7,457 bases of DNA, from positions 1 to 7,457 of the forward strand of contig JARRCQ010000074.1 in NCBI GenBank assembly GCA_029982105.1, written 5' to 3'. The position numbers and the translations under genes were made by a program. Of the stretch, positions 1 to 6,206 are shown one piece after another (position 1 is the first letter of the stretch; each line of letters starts with the position of its first letter). Below the pieces are notes generated by a model. The model was not told the DNA's origin. It ran no database searches and saw nothing but the letters and a program-made list of their open reading frames with translations. This DNA comes from Candidatus Atribacteria bacterium (lineage in GTDB: Bacteria; Atribacterota; Atribacteria; Atribacterales; Caldatribacteriaceae).

Positions 1-668
1 CCTCTTTTCCCTCAGCCCAAGAGACCTTAAAATTAGCAGAACGTTATCCTTCCCTTTATGCCAGCGTGGGTATTCATCCTCAGGAGATAGGAGATGAACT
101 ACCTGACTTCTCTATTCTGGAGGAATATGCACAGAAAGAGAAGGTTTTAGCTATAGGAGAGGTGGGATTGGACTATTATTGGGATAGGGGCCATATTCAT
201 AAGCAAAAAGAGGCCTTTATCAGGCAAATTGAATTAGCAGAAAAACTTTCTCTCCCTTTAATTATTCACTCTCGGGAATCTAATAAAGATGTGTGGGAGA
301 TTATAAAGGAGAAGGTGCGGGAAGTGGCAGTAGTGTGGCATTGCTTCTCGGGAGATGAAGAGATTTTGCAAGAAGCGCTGCGGCGCTCGGTTTATTTTTC
401 TTTAGGAGGAGTAGTAACTTATCCTAAAGCTACGCACCTTCGAGAAGTAGTGAAAAATATTCCCCTCTCTCGAGTTCTTTTAGAAACCGATTCTCCTTAC
501 CTTTCTCCTCAATCGCGGAGAGGTAAAAGGAACGAGCCGGCGTTTTTATTGGAGACTGCTTCTTTTCTGGCACAACTGTGGGGTATCTCTCTTTTTGATT
601 TGAGAGATAAAGTAGAGGAGAATTTTTACTCCATTTTTGGAAAGAAACTTAATTTGCGTTATAATTAA
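1..668 (+). CDS. tatD: TatD-family metal-dependent hydrolase/DNase (5' end cut by window)
   Basis: The frame is open from the left edge (first full codon at nt 3) to the stop at 666-668, giving 221 residues of a protein that is usually about 255-265 long. Roughly 35-40 N-terminal residues, including the first HxDxH metal motif, lie outside the window. The remaining TatD signatures are all visible: SVGIHP (His codon 75-77), GEVGLDYY (Glu codon 159-161), PLIIHSRE (His 267-269), WHCFSGD (His 339-341) and LLETDSPYLSPQ (Asp 489-491). These are the family's metal ligands on a TIM barrel. Known members are cytoplasmic Mg-dependent 3'-5' exonucleases or D-aminoacyl-tRNA deacylase-like enzymes, so the exact substrate here is not settled. 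The GTG at nt 66 lies inside the conserved VGIHP motif and is not a start. The next gene follows after 33 nt. In Bacillus-type genomes tatD also lies upstream of rsmA, which supports the assignment. Confidence 0.93.
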   Translation, partial: SFPSAQETLKLAERYPSLYASVGIHPQEIGDELPDFSILEEYAQKEKVLAIGEVGLDYYWDRGHIHKQKEAFIRQIELAEKLSLPLIIHSRESNKDVWEIIKEKVREVAVVWHCFSGDEEILQEALRRSVYFSLGGVVTYPKATHLREVVKNIPLSRVLLETDSPYLSPQSRRGKRNEPAFLLETASFLAQLWGISLFDLRDKVEENFYSIFGKKLNLRYN

Positions 669-701
669 TGATAGAAGGTGAAATAGAGAGGATTTTTAGT
701 T

Positions 702-1193
702 ATGACCAAAATGAAAGTTCAAGGTTTAATGTTTGACCAGAAAAACGCGATGGCAGTGGTAGTATTGAGTGACGAAGAAGAAAAACGGAGCCTTCCTATC
801 TGGATTGGTTTGTTTGAGGCTCAAGCTATTCTTTTGGGCTTGCAAGGGGTTAAAACTCCTCGCCCCCTTACCCATGACCTTATGGTTTCTATCATCCGCC
901 AATTAGGAGGAGAGCTGGAAAAAATAGTCATTACCAAAATTATGGATAACACTTTTTATGCTCTTCTCTATGTTCAGGTAGAAGGGAATGAAATCACTAT
1001 AGATGCTCGTCCCAGTGATGGGATAGCTCTTTCTTTGCGCATGGGAGCTCCTATATTTGTTTCTGAGGAAGTTTTGAGCTCTACTACTGTAGCCACCGGA
1101 GAAATAGATGATAAAGAGATAGAGGAATTTCGCCAATTTTTAGATAATCTAAAACCTGAGGATCTGAAAAAGTATTTAGGTTATGAATCGTAA
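702..1193 (+). CDS. Bifunctional nuclease (BFN/DUF151) domain protein
   Basis: This 163-residue protein is a single BFN (DUF151) domain with a short acidic tail. Diagnostic blocks are LPIWIG (residues 31-36) followed by EAQAI, PRPLTHDL (53-60), DNTFYA (82-87), IDARPSDGIAL (100-110) and APIFV (116-120). The tail ends in an LKPEDLKKY segment, as in other bacterial members. Plant homologues have been described as having combined RNase and DNase activity. The role of bacterial members is poorly defined, so I do not claim a substrate. Start at ATG 702 is supported by AGAGAGG at 685-691, 10 nt upstream; a second ATG at 711 is less well spaced. The last 11 nt overlap the next gene. Confidence 0.9.
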   Translation: MTKMKVQGLMFDQKNAMAVVVLSDEEEKRSLPIWIGLFEAQAILLGLQGVKTPRPLTHDLMVSIIRQLGGELEKIVITKIMDNTFYALLYVQVEGNEITIDARPSDGIALSLRMGAPIFVSEEVLSSTTVATGEIDDKEIEEFRQFLDNLKPEDLKKYLGYES

Positions 1194-1674
1194 CTGGGTA
1201 GTAGGGGTTATTGGTCAGCATTCTTGTGATGCAAAACTGTATGAAGTCGCTTATCAGATAGGAAAGGGAATTGCTGAGCGGAATGCTACCCTTATCTGTG
1301 GAGGTTTAGGAGGGGTGATGGAGGCGGCTTGTCGAGGAGCAAAAGAAGCTGGTGGTTTTACCATAGGGGTTTTGCCTGGTAGCTTTGAGGAAGACGCTAA
1401 TCCCTATGTGGATTTAAAAATTGTAACTGGTTTGGGAGAAGCTCGCAATTTAGTTATTGTGCTTACTGCTTCGGCTCTTATAGCTTGTGGGGGTCAATTT
1501 GGGACTTTGAGCGAAATTGCTTTTGCTCTTGCTCACAATAAAATCCTTGCGGGATTAAACACCTGGAATGTTCGAGATTATACAGGGAAAAGAGATTTCT
1601 TTCCTCAATTCCAAAATGCTGAGGCGGTGTTAGATTATGTTTGGAAGAAACTGGAGAGAGACGATGCCTTTTAG
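1183..1674 (+). CDS. SLOG/LOG-like nucleotide-binding protein (TIGR00725-type)
   Basis: The 163-residue product has a Rossmann-type fold signature shared with the LOG / lysine-decarboxylase-like (SLOG) superfamily. Visible motifs are CGGLGGVMEAACRGA (residues 39-53), GLGEARN (83-89) and CGGQFGTLSEI (102-112). The last corresponds to the PGGxGTxxE phosphoribohydrolase/nucleotide-binding motif, here in the GGxxGTLSE form typical of the stand-alone TIGR00725 group, whose biochemical function is not established. Family members bind nucleotides or nucleotide-derived ligands, and calling it a cytokinin-type phosphoribohydrolase would be over-interpretation. ATG 1183 lies inside the BFN gene (11-nt overlap) with only a weak SD-like TTAGG just before it, which suggests translation coupled to the upstream gene. 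Confidence 0.88.
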   Translation: MNRNWVVGVIGQHSCDAKLYEVAYQIGKGIAERNATLICGGLGGVMEAACRGAKEAGGFTIGVLPGSFEEDANPYVDLKIVTGLGEARNLVIVLTASALIACGGQFGTLSEIAFALAHNKILAGLNTWNVRDYTGKRDFFPQFQNAEAVLDYVWKKLERDDAF

Positions 1675-2014
1675 TGATGAAGAACCGGGAGAAATTAAGG
1701 TGAGCGTATCTACACTGGTGGAGCTGGCGGCGCAGGTGGTATCCCAAATAGAGGGAGTAGTAGGAGATTTTAATTACTTATTAAAGAACATTAAGGTTGT
1801 TACGGGAGGAGAGGTTCTTTCTCCTAATGATAAAGTTTCTATTGAAGAAAAAGAAGTATTCATAAACTTTTCCTTAAAAGTGGATTCACGAAAAAATTGG
1901 AAAGAGGTAGCACAAAAGGTACAACAAGAAGTGACTCATAGTATTAGAGAGTGGGGGTTTCCTTTAAGGGGGGTGAATGTAGATATTTCGGAAGTAGAAT
2001 GGTTTTTAGAATAA
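1664..2014 (+). CDS. Asp23/Gls24-family protein (short form)
   Basis: A 116-residue protein. It opens with the Asp23 pattern GEIKVSVSTLVELAAQVVSQ followed by IEGVVGDF, continues with a VFINFSLKVDSRKNW strand region, then an amphipathic VAQKVQQEVTHSI helix and a closing GVNVDISEV strand, in the order expected for the family. Asp23/Gls24 proteins are cytoplasmic or membrane-associated envelope-stress proteins in Firmicutes. In other phyla their role is unknown, and a function is not assigned here. There is no transmembrane segment. I chose ATG 1664 over the in-frame ATG at 1637 because GGAGAG sits 5 nt upstream of it and the resulting overlap with the SLOG gene is 11 nt instead of 38. The extra nine residues of the longer form do not look like family sequence. 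Confidence 0.82.
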   Translation: MPFSDEEPGEIKVSVSTLVELAAQVVSQIEGVVGDFNYLLKNIKVVTGGEVLSPNDKVSIEEKEVFINFSLKVDSRKNWKEVAQKVQQEVTHSIREWGFPLRGVNVDISEVEWFLE

Positions 2015-2020
2015 AAAATA

Positions 2021-2028
2021 AAAAGGGG
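2021..2028 (+). promoter_or_regulatory. Ribosome binding site for the TTG-started cysteine-rich gene
   Basis: AAAAGGGG ends 9 nt before TTG 2038. An out-of-frame ATG at 2031 would give only a six-residue peptide, so it is not a competing gene start, though it could slightly affect initiation. Confidence 0.6.
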
Positions 2029-2037
2029 TGATGGGAA

Positions 2038-2223
2038 TTGTACAATCCTGAAGGCTTATGCCAGGTGTGCAGGCATTGCGATCCAGAAATGAAAAAGAGG
2101 GGGATTTATAAGTGTTTGTTAGGGGAGCAAAAAGAGAGAAAAGAGCCTGTGGATCGCTGTGATTATTTTTTCCCTGGACATCTGGAAAATCCCGAGGAGA
2201 ATTGCTCTATGTTGAATCCTTAA
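2038..2223 (+). CDS. Small cysteine-rich protein, probably metal-binding (unrecognised)
   Basis: A 61-residue protein with six cysteines: a CxxCxxC cluster at residues 8, 11 and 14, then Cys26, Cys41 and Cys56, with His13 and His48. The segment around Cys41 reads EPVDRCDYFFPG. Such spacing in a small hydrophilic protein suggests a structural zinc site or an Fe-S cluster; this is inference from the pattern, and I do not recognise a named family with certainty. The start must be TTG 2038, because an in-frame TGA at 2029-2031 closes the frame upstream and the first internal ATG (2089) would remove the CxxCxxC cluster. AAAAGGGG at 2021-2028 is a suitable RBS, 9 nt away. It lies 23 nt after the Asp23 gene and 15 nt before rsmA, so it is probably co-transcribed with both. 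Confidence 0.68.
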   Translation: MYNPEGLCQVCRHCDPEMKKRGIYKCLLGEQKERKEPVDRCDYFFPGHLENPEENCSMLNP

Positions 2224-2226
2224 CTT

Positions 2227-2233
2227 AAGGAGG
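2227..2233 (+). promoter_or_regulatory. Strong ribosome binding site that fixes the TTG start of rsmA
   Basis: AAGGAGG lies 5 nt before TTG 2239. No in-frame ATG lies near it, so this site decides a non-ATG start. Confidence 0.85.
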
Positions 2234-2238
2234 TAAAA

Positions 2239-3063
2239 TTGGCTGGTTTTCATCCTTCTCCCCGCTGGGGGCAGCATTTTTTGGTAGATCAAGCTGTCCG
2301 AGATATAATAATTGATAATGCTACAATAAAAAAGGAAGACACAGTAGTAGAAATAGGAGTGGGGAGAGGTATTCTTACGGAAGTTTTGGTACAAAAAGCC
2401 GGTAGAGTAATAGGTTGGGAAATTGACCAAGAGCTCTACCGGCTGATTCAAGAAAAACTGAAGGGTTATTCCAATTTAACTATTTATAGAGAGGATTTTT
2501 TGTCAACTGATTTATCGTTTCTTTCCTCTTTTTCTCCTATTAAATTAGTTTCTAACATCCCTTATGCCATTTCTTCTCCTTTGTTATCTAAACTTTTGGA
2601 AAGCGGTCTTAATTGGGATCTTGTGATTTTGATGGTACAACGGGAGTTTGGAGAGAAAATATTGCAGGAAAAAGGAAGTCCTCTTGCAGTAGGAGTTCAT
2701 CTTTTTTATAAAGTAGAAAAGATAAGAGAAGTTTCTCCTGGTTCTTTCTCTCCTTCTCCTTCTGTGCATTCTTTAATTTTAAGGCTTACTCCTTCTTCGC
2801 CGATAGATTTAAGCGCTTACCGGGAAATTATGTACTGGATTCGCCTTTTATTTTCTCAACGGCGAAAAAAAATAGAAAAACTTCTCCGACCTTTATGGGG
2901 AAAAGAAAAAACTCAGGCAATTTTGGCTCAGGCTCATATTAATCCGGAGTGGCGAGCGGAGGATTTGGTGGTGAAACAGTGGGTAGCCCTTGTTTCTCAA
3001 CTCCGGGGAGAAGCAGGAACTATCCACCAAGAAGATGAGAGGAGAATTCCTCTTAAGGGTTAA
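2239..3063 (+). CDS. rsmA: 16S rRNA (adenine1518-N6/adenine1519-N6)-dimethyltransferase
   Basis: RsmA (KsgA/Dim1 family) uses S-adenosylmethionine to dimethylate two adjacent adenines in the 3'-terminal helix of 16S rRNA during 30S maturation. The 274-residue length is normal for the family. Motifs in order are RWGQHFLVD (residues 9-17, the GQNFL motif with His for Asn), VVEIGVGRGILTEVL (36-50, SAM motif I), the acidic WEID after the second strand (60-63), ED at 85-86, NIPYAISSPLL (106-116, catalytic motif IV), MVQREFGEKI (132-141) and SFSPSPSVHS (169-178). A helical C-terminal domain follows, then a short polar tail. TTG 2239 is chosen because a near-perfect SD (AAGGAGG) lies 5 nt upstream and the motif order starts right after it. 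It is the last gene of the + strand operon and converges on atpG. Confidence 0.96.
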   Translation: MAGFHPSPRWGQHFLVDQAVRDIIIDNATIKKEDTVVEIGVGRGILTEVLVQKAGRVIGWEIDQELYRLIQEKLKGYSNLTIYREDFLSTDLSFLSSFSPIKLVSNIPYAISSPLLSKLLESGLNWDLVILMVQREFGEKILQEKGSPLAVGVHLFYKVEKIREVSPGSFSPSPSVHSLILRLTPSSPIDLSAYREIMYWIRLLFSQRRKKIEKLLRPLWGKEKTQAILAQAHINPEWRAEDLVVKQWVALVSQLRGEAGTIHQEDERRIPLKG

Positions 3064-3079
3064 CCGAGCTTTAGGGGGT

Positions 3080-3101
3080 TATAGGGGGTTTTCCCCCTAT
3101 A
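3080..3101. terminator. Perfect hairpin between convergent rsmA and atpG, possible two-way terminator
   Basis: TATAGGGGG (3080-3088), a TTTT loop and CCCCCTATA (3093-3101) form a 9-bp perfect stem. It begins 5 nt after the atpG stop on the - strand and 16 nt after the rsmA stop on the + strand, so it is placed to end both transcripts. A second GGGGG run at 3074-3078 could pair with the same CCCCC run as an alternative fold. Neither side has a clear U-tract after the stem, so intrinsic termination would be weak. It may instead act as an RNA 3'-end stabiliser or belong to the hairpin family seen at 6662-7351. Confidence 0.55.
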
Positions 3102-3106
3102 GTCTA

Positions 3107-3937
3107 TTATCTTCCTAAAATCTGATAAGCACTGCTTACTTCGTTTAGCTCTTGAGTAATCTGTTCCTGGCGCATTTTATGGTAAGAAGTAGTGAGTGAC
3201 TCAATCATATCTTGAGCATGGGTAGTAGCAGCGTCCATAATAGTTAAACGAGCAGCTTGTTCACTGATGAAAGATTCTACAATAGCCCGATAAATAGAGG
3301 CAAAGAGGTATTCAAAGCTAAGGCGTTCGGCCAAAAGTTTTACATCACTCAAAAAAATATACTTATCCTGGATTTCTTTGCTATATTTGTCTTGGGCGGA
3401 GAGAGGGAGTACGGGTATTACTTCTGCTTGATGCTGAGATACAGAGATATAACGGTTGAAGGCCAGATATAAATGAGTAAATTTCCCCTCCCTTCTAAGC
3501 TCTTCGATTTTATATACCAAGTCTCTAACATCCCAATAGTGAGGCAATTGGTGGACAGGAAGCTCTTGAAAAAACATTAGCTCTCCAGAAAGGAGATTTT
3601 TACCTTGGCTTCCTAAAATGGCCAACTTTACCTTGTCTTTCTCCTGGGTGGATATAAAAGTATCAATTTTATAAGCTAAAAGTTGGTTAAAATTTCCCAC
3701 TAATCCTTTATCAGAAAAGACTCCTAAAACCAAAATGTCTCCTGGAGGAGCGGAAGGAAAACAAAAACTAACCGCTTCTAATATGCTTTCTAATTTGCTG
3801 GCAAAGCTGTTTATTTTATCCACTGTACCCTTGCCCATTCTCCAGCGAACAGCAGAAATAGTTTTCATAGTTCGGGTTACGTGTTGGATTTCTTCTATTA
3901 ATCTTATTTGTTCTCGGATTATAGCCAATTTAGCCAT
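3107..3937 (-). CDS. atpG: ATP synthase F1 gamma subunit
   Basis: Gamma is the central rotating shaft of F1, coupling c-ring rotation to catalysis in the alpha3-beta3 head. The 276-residue product shows the conserved N-terminal helix (MAKLAIIREQIRLIEEIQHV) leading into TRTMKTISAVR, the SDKGLVGNFN motif (75-84; usually SDRGLCGGFN) and the C-terminal helix YHKMRQEQITQELNEV, which together form the coiled-coil rotor. Length is slightly below the usual 285-290. I use ATG 3937 instead of the GTG at 3946: family members begin MAxLxxIRxRI, and GGTGA lies about 5 nt upstream of 3937. This gives an 8-nt overlap with atpA, indicating translational coupling. It is the last gene of the operon; no atpD follows, which is unlike the standard alpha-gamma-beta-epsilon order. 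Confidence 0.95.
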   Translation of the reverse strand: MAKLAIIREQIRLIEEIQHVTRTMKTISAVRWRMGKGTVDKINSFASKLESILEAVSFCFPSAPPGDILVLGVFSDKGLVGNFNQLLAYKIDTFISTQEKDKVKLAILGSQGKNLLSGELMFFQELPVHQLPHYWDVRDLVYKIEELRREGKFTHLYLAFNRYISVSQHQAEVIPVLPLSAQDKYSKEIQDKYIFLSDVKLLAERLSFEYLFASIYRAIVESFISEQAARLTIMDAATTHAQDMIESLTTSYHKMRQEQITQELNEVSSAYQILGR

Positions 3938-5450
3938 TATTTTCACCAGAAAGAAATTTTTGGCTGAAGTCTAAGATGAGTTTCTTCATATCTTCTTCTA
4001 AATCTCGAGAAAGCTCTGTTTCTTTTCTCAGTCTCTCTAAAAGTTCTGGACTTTCCTTCTCAGCATAAGAAAATAGAGATTCTTCCCATTTTTTAACTTT
4101 TTCCAGGGGAATTGCATCTACTAACCCTTGAGTGGCAGCAAAAACTGCCAATATTTCTCGGGATAAGTCTTGAGGTGCAAGGGGAGGTTGGGTCATTAAC
4201 TCCAAAACTCTTTTTCCATGTTCTAACTGGTGATGGGTAGCCTCGTCTAATTCAGCGCTGAAACGAGCGAAATCCTCCAATTCAAAATATTGGGCCAAGT
4301 CCAAGCGCAAGCGACGAGCAGCTTTTTTCATTATCGCAGTTTGGGCTTCTCCTCCTACCCGGGATACAGAAAGACCTATATTTATAGGAGGTAGGAAGCC
4401 CCGAGCAAAAAGATTACTTTCTAAATAAATTTGCCCATCAGTTATGGAGATAACATTGGTGGGGATATAAGATGCTATATCTCCTTCTTGAGTTTCTACG
4501 ATAGGTAAAGCTGTAATAGAGCCTCCTCCCAGGTCTTCTGATAATTGAGCGCTTCTCTCTAAAAGGCTGGAATGGATATAGAAAATATCTCCAGGATAAG
4601 ATTCTCTTCCTGGAGGACGGCGCATTAAGAGAGACAGAGCCCGATAGGCAGCAGCATGTTTGGATAAGTCATCGAAAACCACTAAAGCATCTTCTCCCTG
4701 ATACATAAAATATTCTGCTAAAGCCACCCCACTATAGGGCGCAAGATATACAAGAGCTGGTGGATCTTCAGCAGAAGTGGATACTATAGTAGTATAGTCC
4801 AGCGCTCCATGCTTTTGAAGCATATCTACTACTTCAGTAATAGCAGAAAGCCTTTGTCCTATGGCTACGTATATACAGATTACATTTTTTCCTTTCTGAT
4901 TGATGATGGTATCCAAAGTTATAGTAGTTTTACCTGTTCTCCGGTCACCGATAATAAGCTCTCGTTGGCCTTTACCTAAAGGAATCATAGAATCAATAAT
5001 TTTAATGCCAGTTAGAAGGGGTCTTTGCACTGGATGACGCTCTACTACCTGGGTAGCAGGGTACATTATCTTTCTTCTTGTCCGTTGAGAATAGGAACCT
5101 TTTCCATCTTGAGGATTGCCCAGAGGGTCAATAACTCTGCCTAATAGTTCTTCTCCCACTGGAATTTCTAAGGTTCTTCCTGTCCGAAAAACAGGCTCTC
5201 CGCAATGGAGAGAGGTATAATCCCCCAGGAGAATGCATTTTAATTCTTCTTTTTCCAGGTTGAAGGCTTGGCCGGGGATATGGCCAGCAAACATCAATAC
5301 CTCACCCATCATAGCATTGCTCAGACCCTGCACTGTAGCAACATCATCTTGTACTTCCTTTATTTCTCCTACTTCTTCTATTTCAGGTTTTAACTCATAA
5401 GAAGAAATAGCTTCTTTAGCTTTTTTGATAAATTCAGATGCTACTGACAT
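3930..5450 (-). CDS. atpA: ATP synthase F1 alpha subunit
   Basis: Alpha forms the non-catalytic nucleotide sites of the F1 hexamer and supplies an arginine to the catalytic site in beta. The 506-residue length is normal. Features include an N-terminal helical arm (residues 1-25), the beta-barrel start VGEIKEV, RTGRTLEIPVGEELLGRVIDPLG (read 89-111), the Walker A loop GDRRTGKT (168-175), the Walker B region ALVVFDDLSKHA (255-266), RRPPGRESYPGD (277-288) and PPINIGLSVSRVGG (354-367) with the arginine finger at R364. The Walker A loop has Arg at 171, where most alpha subunits have Gln (GDRQTGKT). ATG 5450 directly follows the delta stop codon, with AGAGG 8 nt upstream inside the delta gene. Beta and epsilon are not in the window. 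Confidence 0.97.
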   Translation of the reverse strand: MSVASEFIKKAKEAISSYELKPEIEEVGEIKEVQDDVATVQGLSNAMMGEVLMFAGHIPGQAFNLEKEELKCILLGDYTSLHCGEPVFRTGRTLEIPVGEELLGRVIDPLGNPQDGKGSYSQRTRRKIMYPATQVVERHPVQRPLLTGIKIIDSMIPLGKGQRELIIGDRRTGKTTITLDTIINQKGKNVICIYVAIGQRLSAITEVVDMLQKHGALDYTTIVSTSAEDPPALVYLAPYSGVALAEYFMYQGEDALVVFDDLSKHAAAYRALSLLMRRPPGRESYPGDIFYIHSSLLERSAQLSEDLGGGSITALPIVETQEGDIASYIPTNVISITDGQIYLESNLFARGFLPPINIGLSVSRVGGEAQTAIMKKAARRLRLDLAQYFELEDFARFSAELDEATHHQLEHGKRVLELMTQPPLAPQDLSREILAVFAATQGLVDAIPLEKVKKWEESLFSYAEKESPELLERLRKETELSRDLEEDMKKLILDFSQKFLSGENNG

Positions 5451-5687
5451 TTAAGTAACCTCTTTAACTATTTTTTCCTTTATTTTTTGTAACTGAGTTT
5501 TCAGGCTACAATCGATAAGCATCTCTTCCCAAATGATTATTACTCCTCCCAAAATAGAGGAATCAATCTCTTCTTGAAGGATAAAACCCTCTTGAGGAGA
5601 TAAGCGGGAAAGATGTTTTTTAATTATTTCCTTTTGCTCTTCAGTGAGAGGAAGAGGAGTAATCACTCTTACTATTTCATTTTTCAT
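5451..5687 (-). CDS. atpH: ATP synthase delta subunit, C-terminal domain only
   Basis: The 78-residue protein matches just the C-terminal half of F1 delta (OSCP), which is normally about 180 residues. It begins with a VRVITPLPLTEEQKEII strand/helix, corresponding to the usual VTSAxPLSEEQ region, and ends with IDSSILGGVIII (41-52) and LIDCSLKTQLQKIK (57-70), which match the family's DxSxxGGxxI and IDxSxxxxLxxL motifs. The roughly 100-residue N-terminal six-helix domain that holds the alpha N-termini is absent. There is no room for it, because the start overlaps the intact atpF by 11 nt. The RBS is weak, so translation is probably coupled to atpF. The C-terminal domain normally contacts the b stalk, so a partial stator role is plausible. 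A missing domain encoded elsewhere cannot be excluded. Confidence 0.86.
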   Translation of the reverse strand: MKNEIVRVITPLPLTEEQKEIIKKHLSRLSPQEGFILQEEIDSSILGGVIIIWEEMLIDCSLKTQLQKIKEKIVKEVT

Positions 5688-6192
5688 AGCTCAATTCCAT
5701 TTGTGCCTCTATTTGGGATACTGCTTCTCCCAATAATTGGTCAATTAGTTGAGTTTGTATTTCTGGTGTAATTTGAGAATTAAGGACTTTAACAACTGCT
5801 ATTTCAACTATTTCAACTATTTCTTCTCGCAATTGAGAAAAAAGCTTTTCTATCTCTTTTTGAGCTCTTTTTTCATATTCTTTTTTAATCTTTTCTGCTT
5901 CTTGGTAAGCTTCATTAATGATATTTTCTTTTAGTTTAGCTGCGTCTTTATTAGCTTGCTCCACCATCTCTAAGTATTTTTCCTGAATCTTTTTTTCCTC
6001 TTCTTCTAATTTTATGCGGAGTTCCTCTGCTGCTTTTTTTTGAGCCTCAGCAGCAGAGATTTGCTCCTCTATATGTTGAGTGCGGTTTTCCAATGCTTGT
6101 ACTACTGGTTTGAATAAAAACCGCACCAAAAGCAAAACCAAAATTATGAAATTTATTATTTGGAAAATAATGCTCCAATCTACCTTAATCAT
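5677..6192 (-). CDS. atpF: ATP synthase F0 b subunit
   Basis: The b subunit forms the membrane-anchored peripheral stalk that stops the F1 head turning with the rotor. The 171-residue protein has one N-terminal membrane span (about residues 6-27, from WSIIFQIINFIILVLLLVRF to FLFKP) with the typical NF and FKP motifs, then a long charged coiled coil rich in Glu and Lys (about 33-135). The C-terminal part (AVVKVLNSQITPEIQTQLID and following) resembles the delta-binding end of ordinary b subunits. There is no delta-like extension, so it does not make up for the short atpH product. ATG 6192 has AGAAGG 9 nt upstream and starts 14 nt after the atpE stop. The last 11 nt overlap atpH. Confidence 0.95.
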   Translation of the reverse strand: MIKVDWSIIFQIINFIILVLLLVRFLFKPVVQALENRTQHIEEQISAAEAQKKAAEELRIKLEEEEKKIQEKYLEMVEQANKDAAKLKENIINEAYQEAEKIKKEYEKRAQKEIEKLFSQLREEIVEIVEIAVVKVLNSQITPEIQTQLIDQLLGEAVSQIEAQMELSYEK

Positions 6193-6206
6193 AAAGAAAA
6201 ACCTTC

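Noticed and set aside
1637..1663. Longer Asp23-family protein starting at ATG 1637
   Set aside because: The internal ATG at 1664 has a GGAGAG site at good spacing and gives a short overlap; the extra nine residues are not family-like.
2119..2769. Open frames on the - strand opposite rsmA and the cysteine-rich gene
   Set aside because: They are antisense shadows of well-supported + strand genes, without motifs or RBS.
3938..3946. GTG start three codons upstream for atpG
   Set aside because: No SD precedes it, and the family N-terminus begins at the MAK of ATG 3937.
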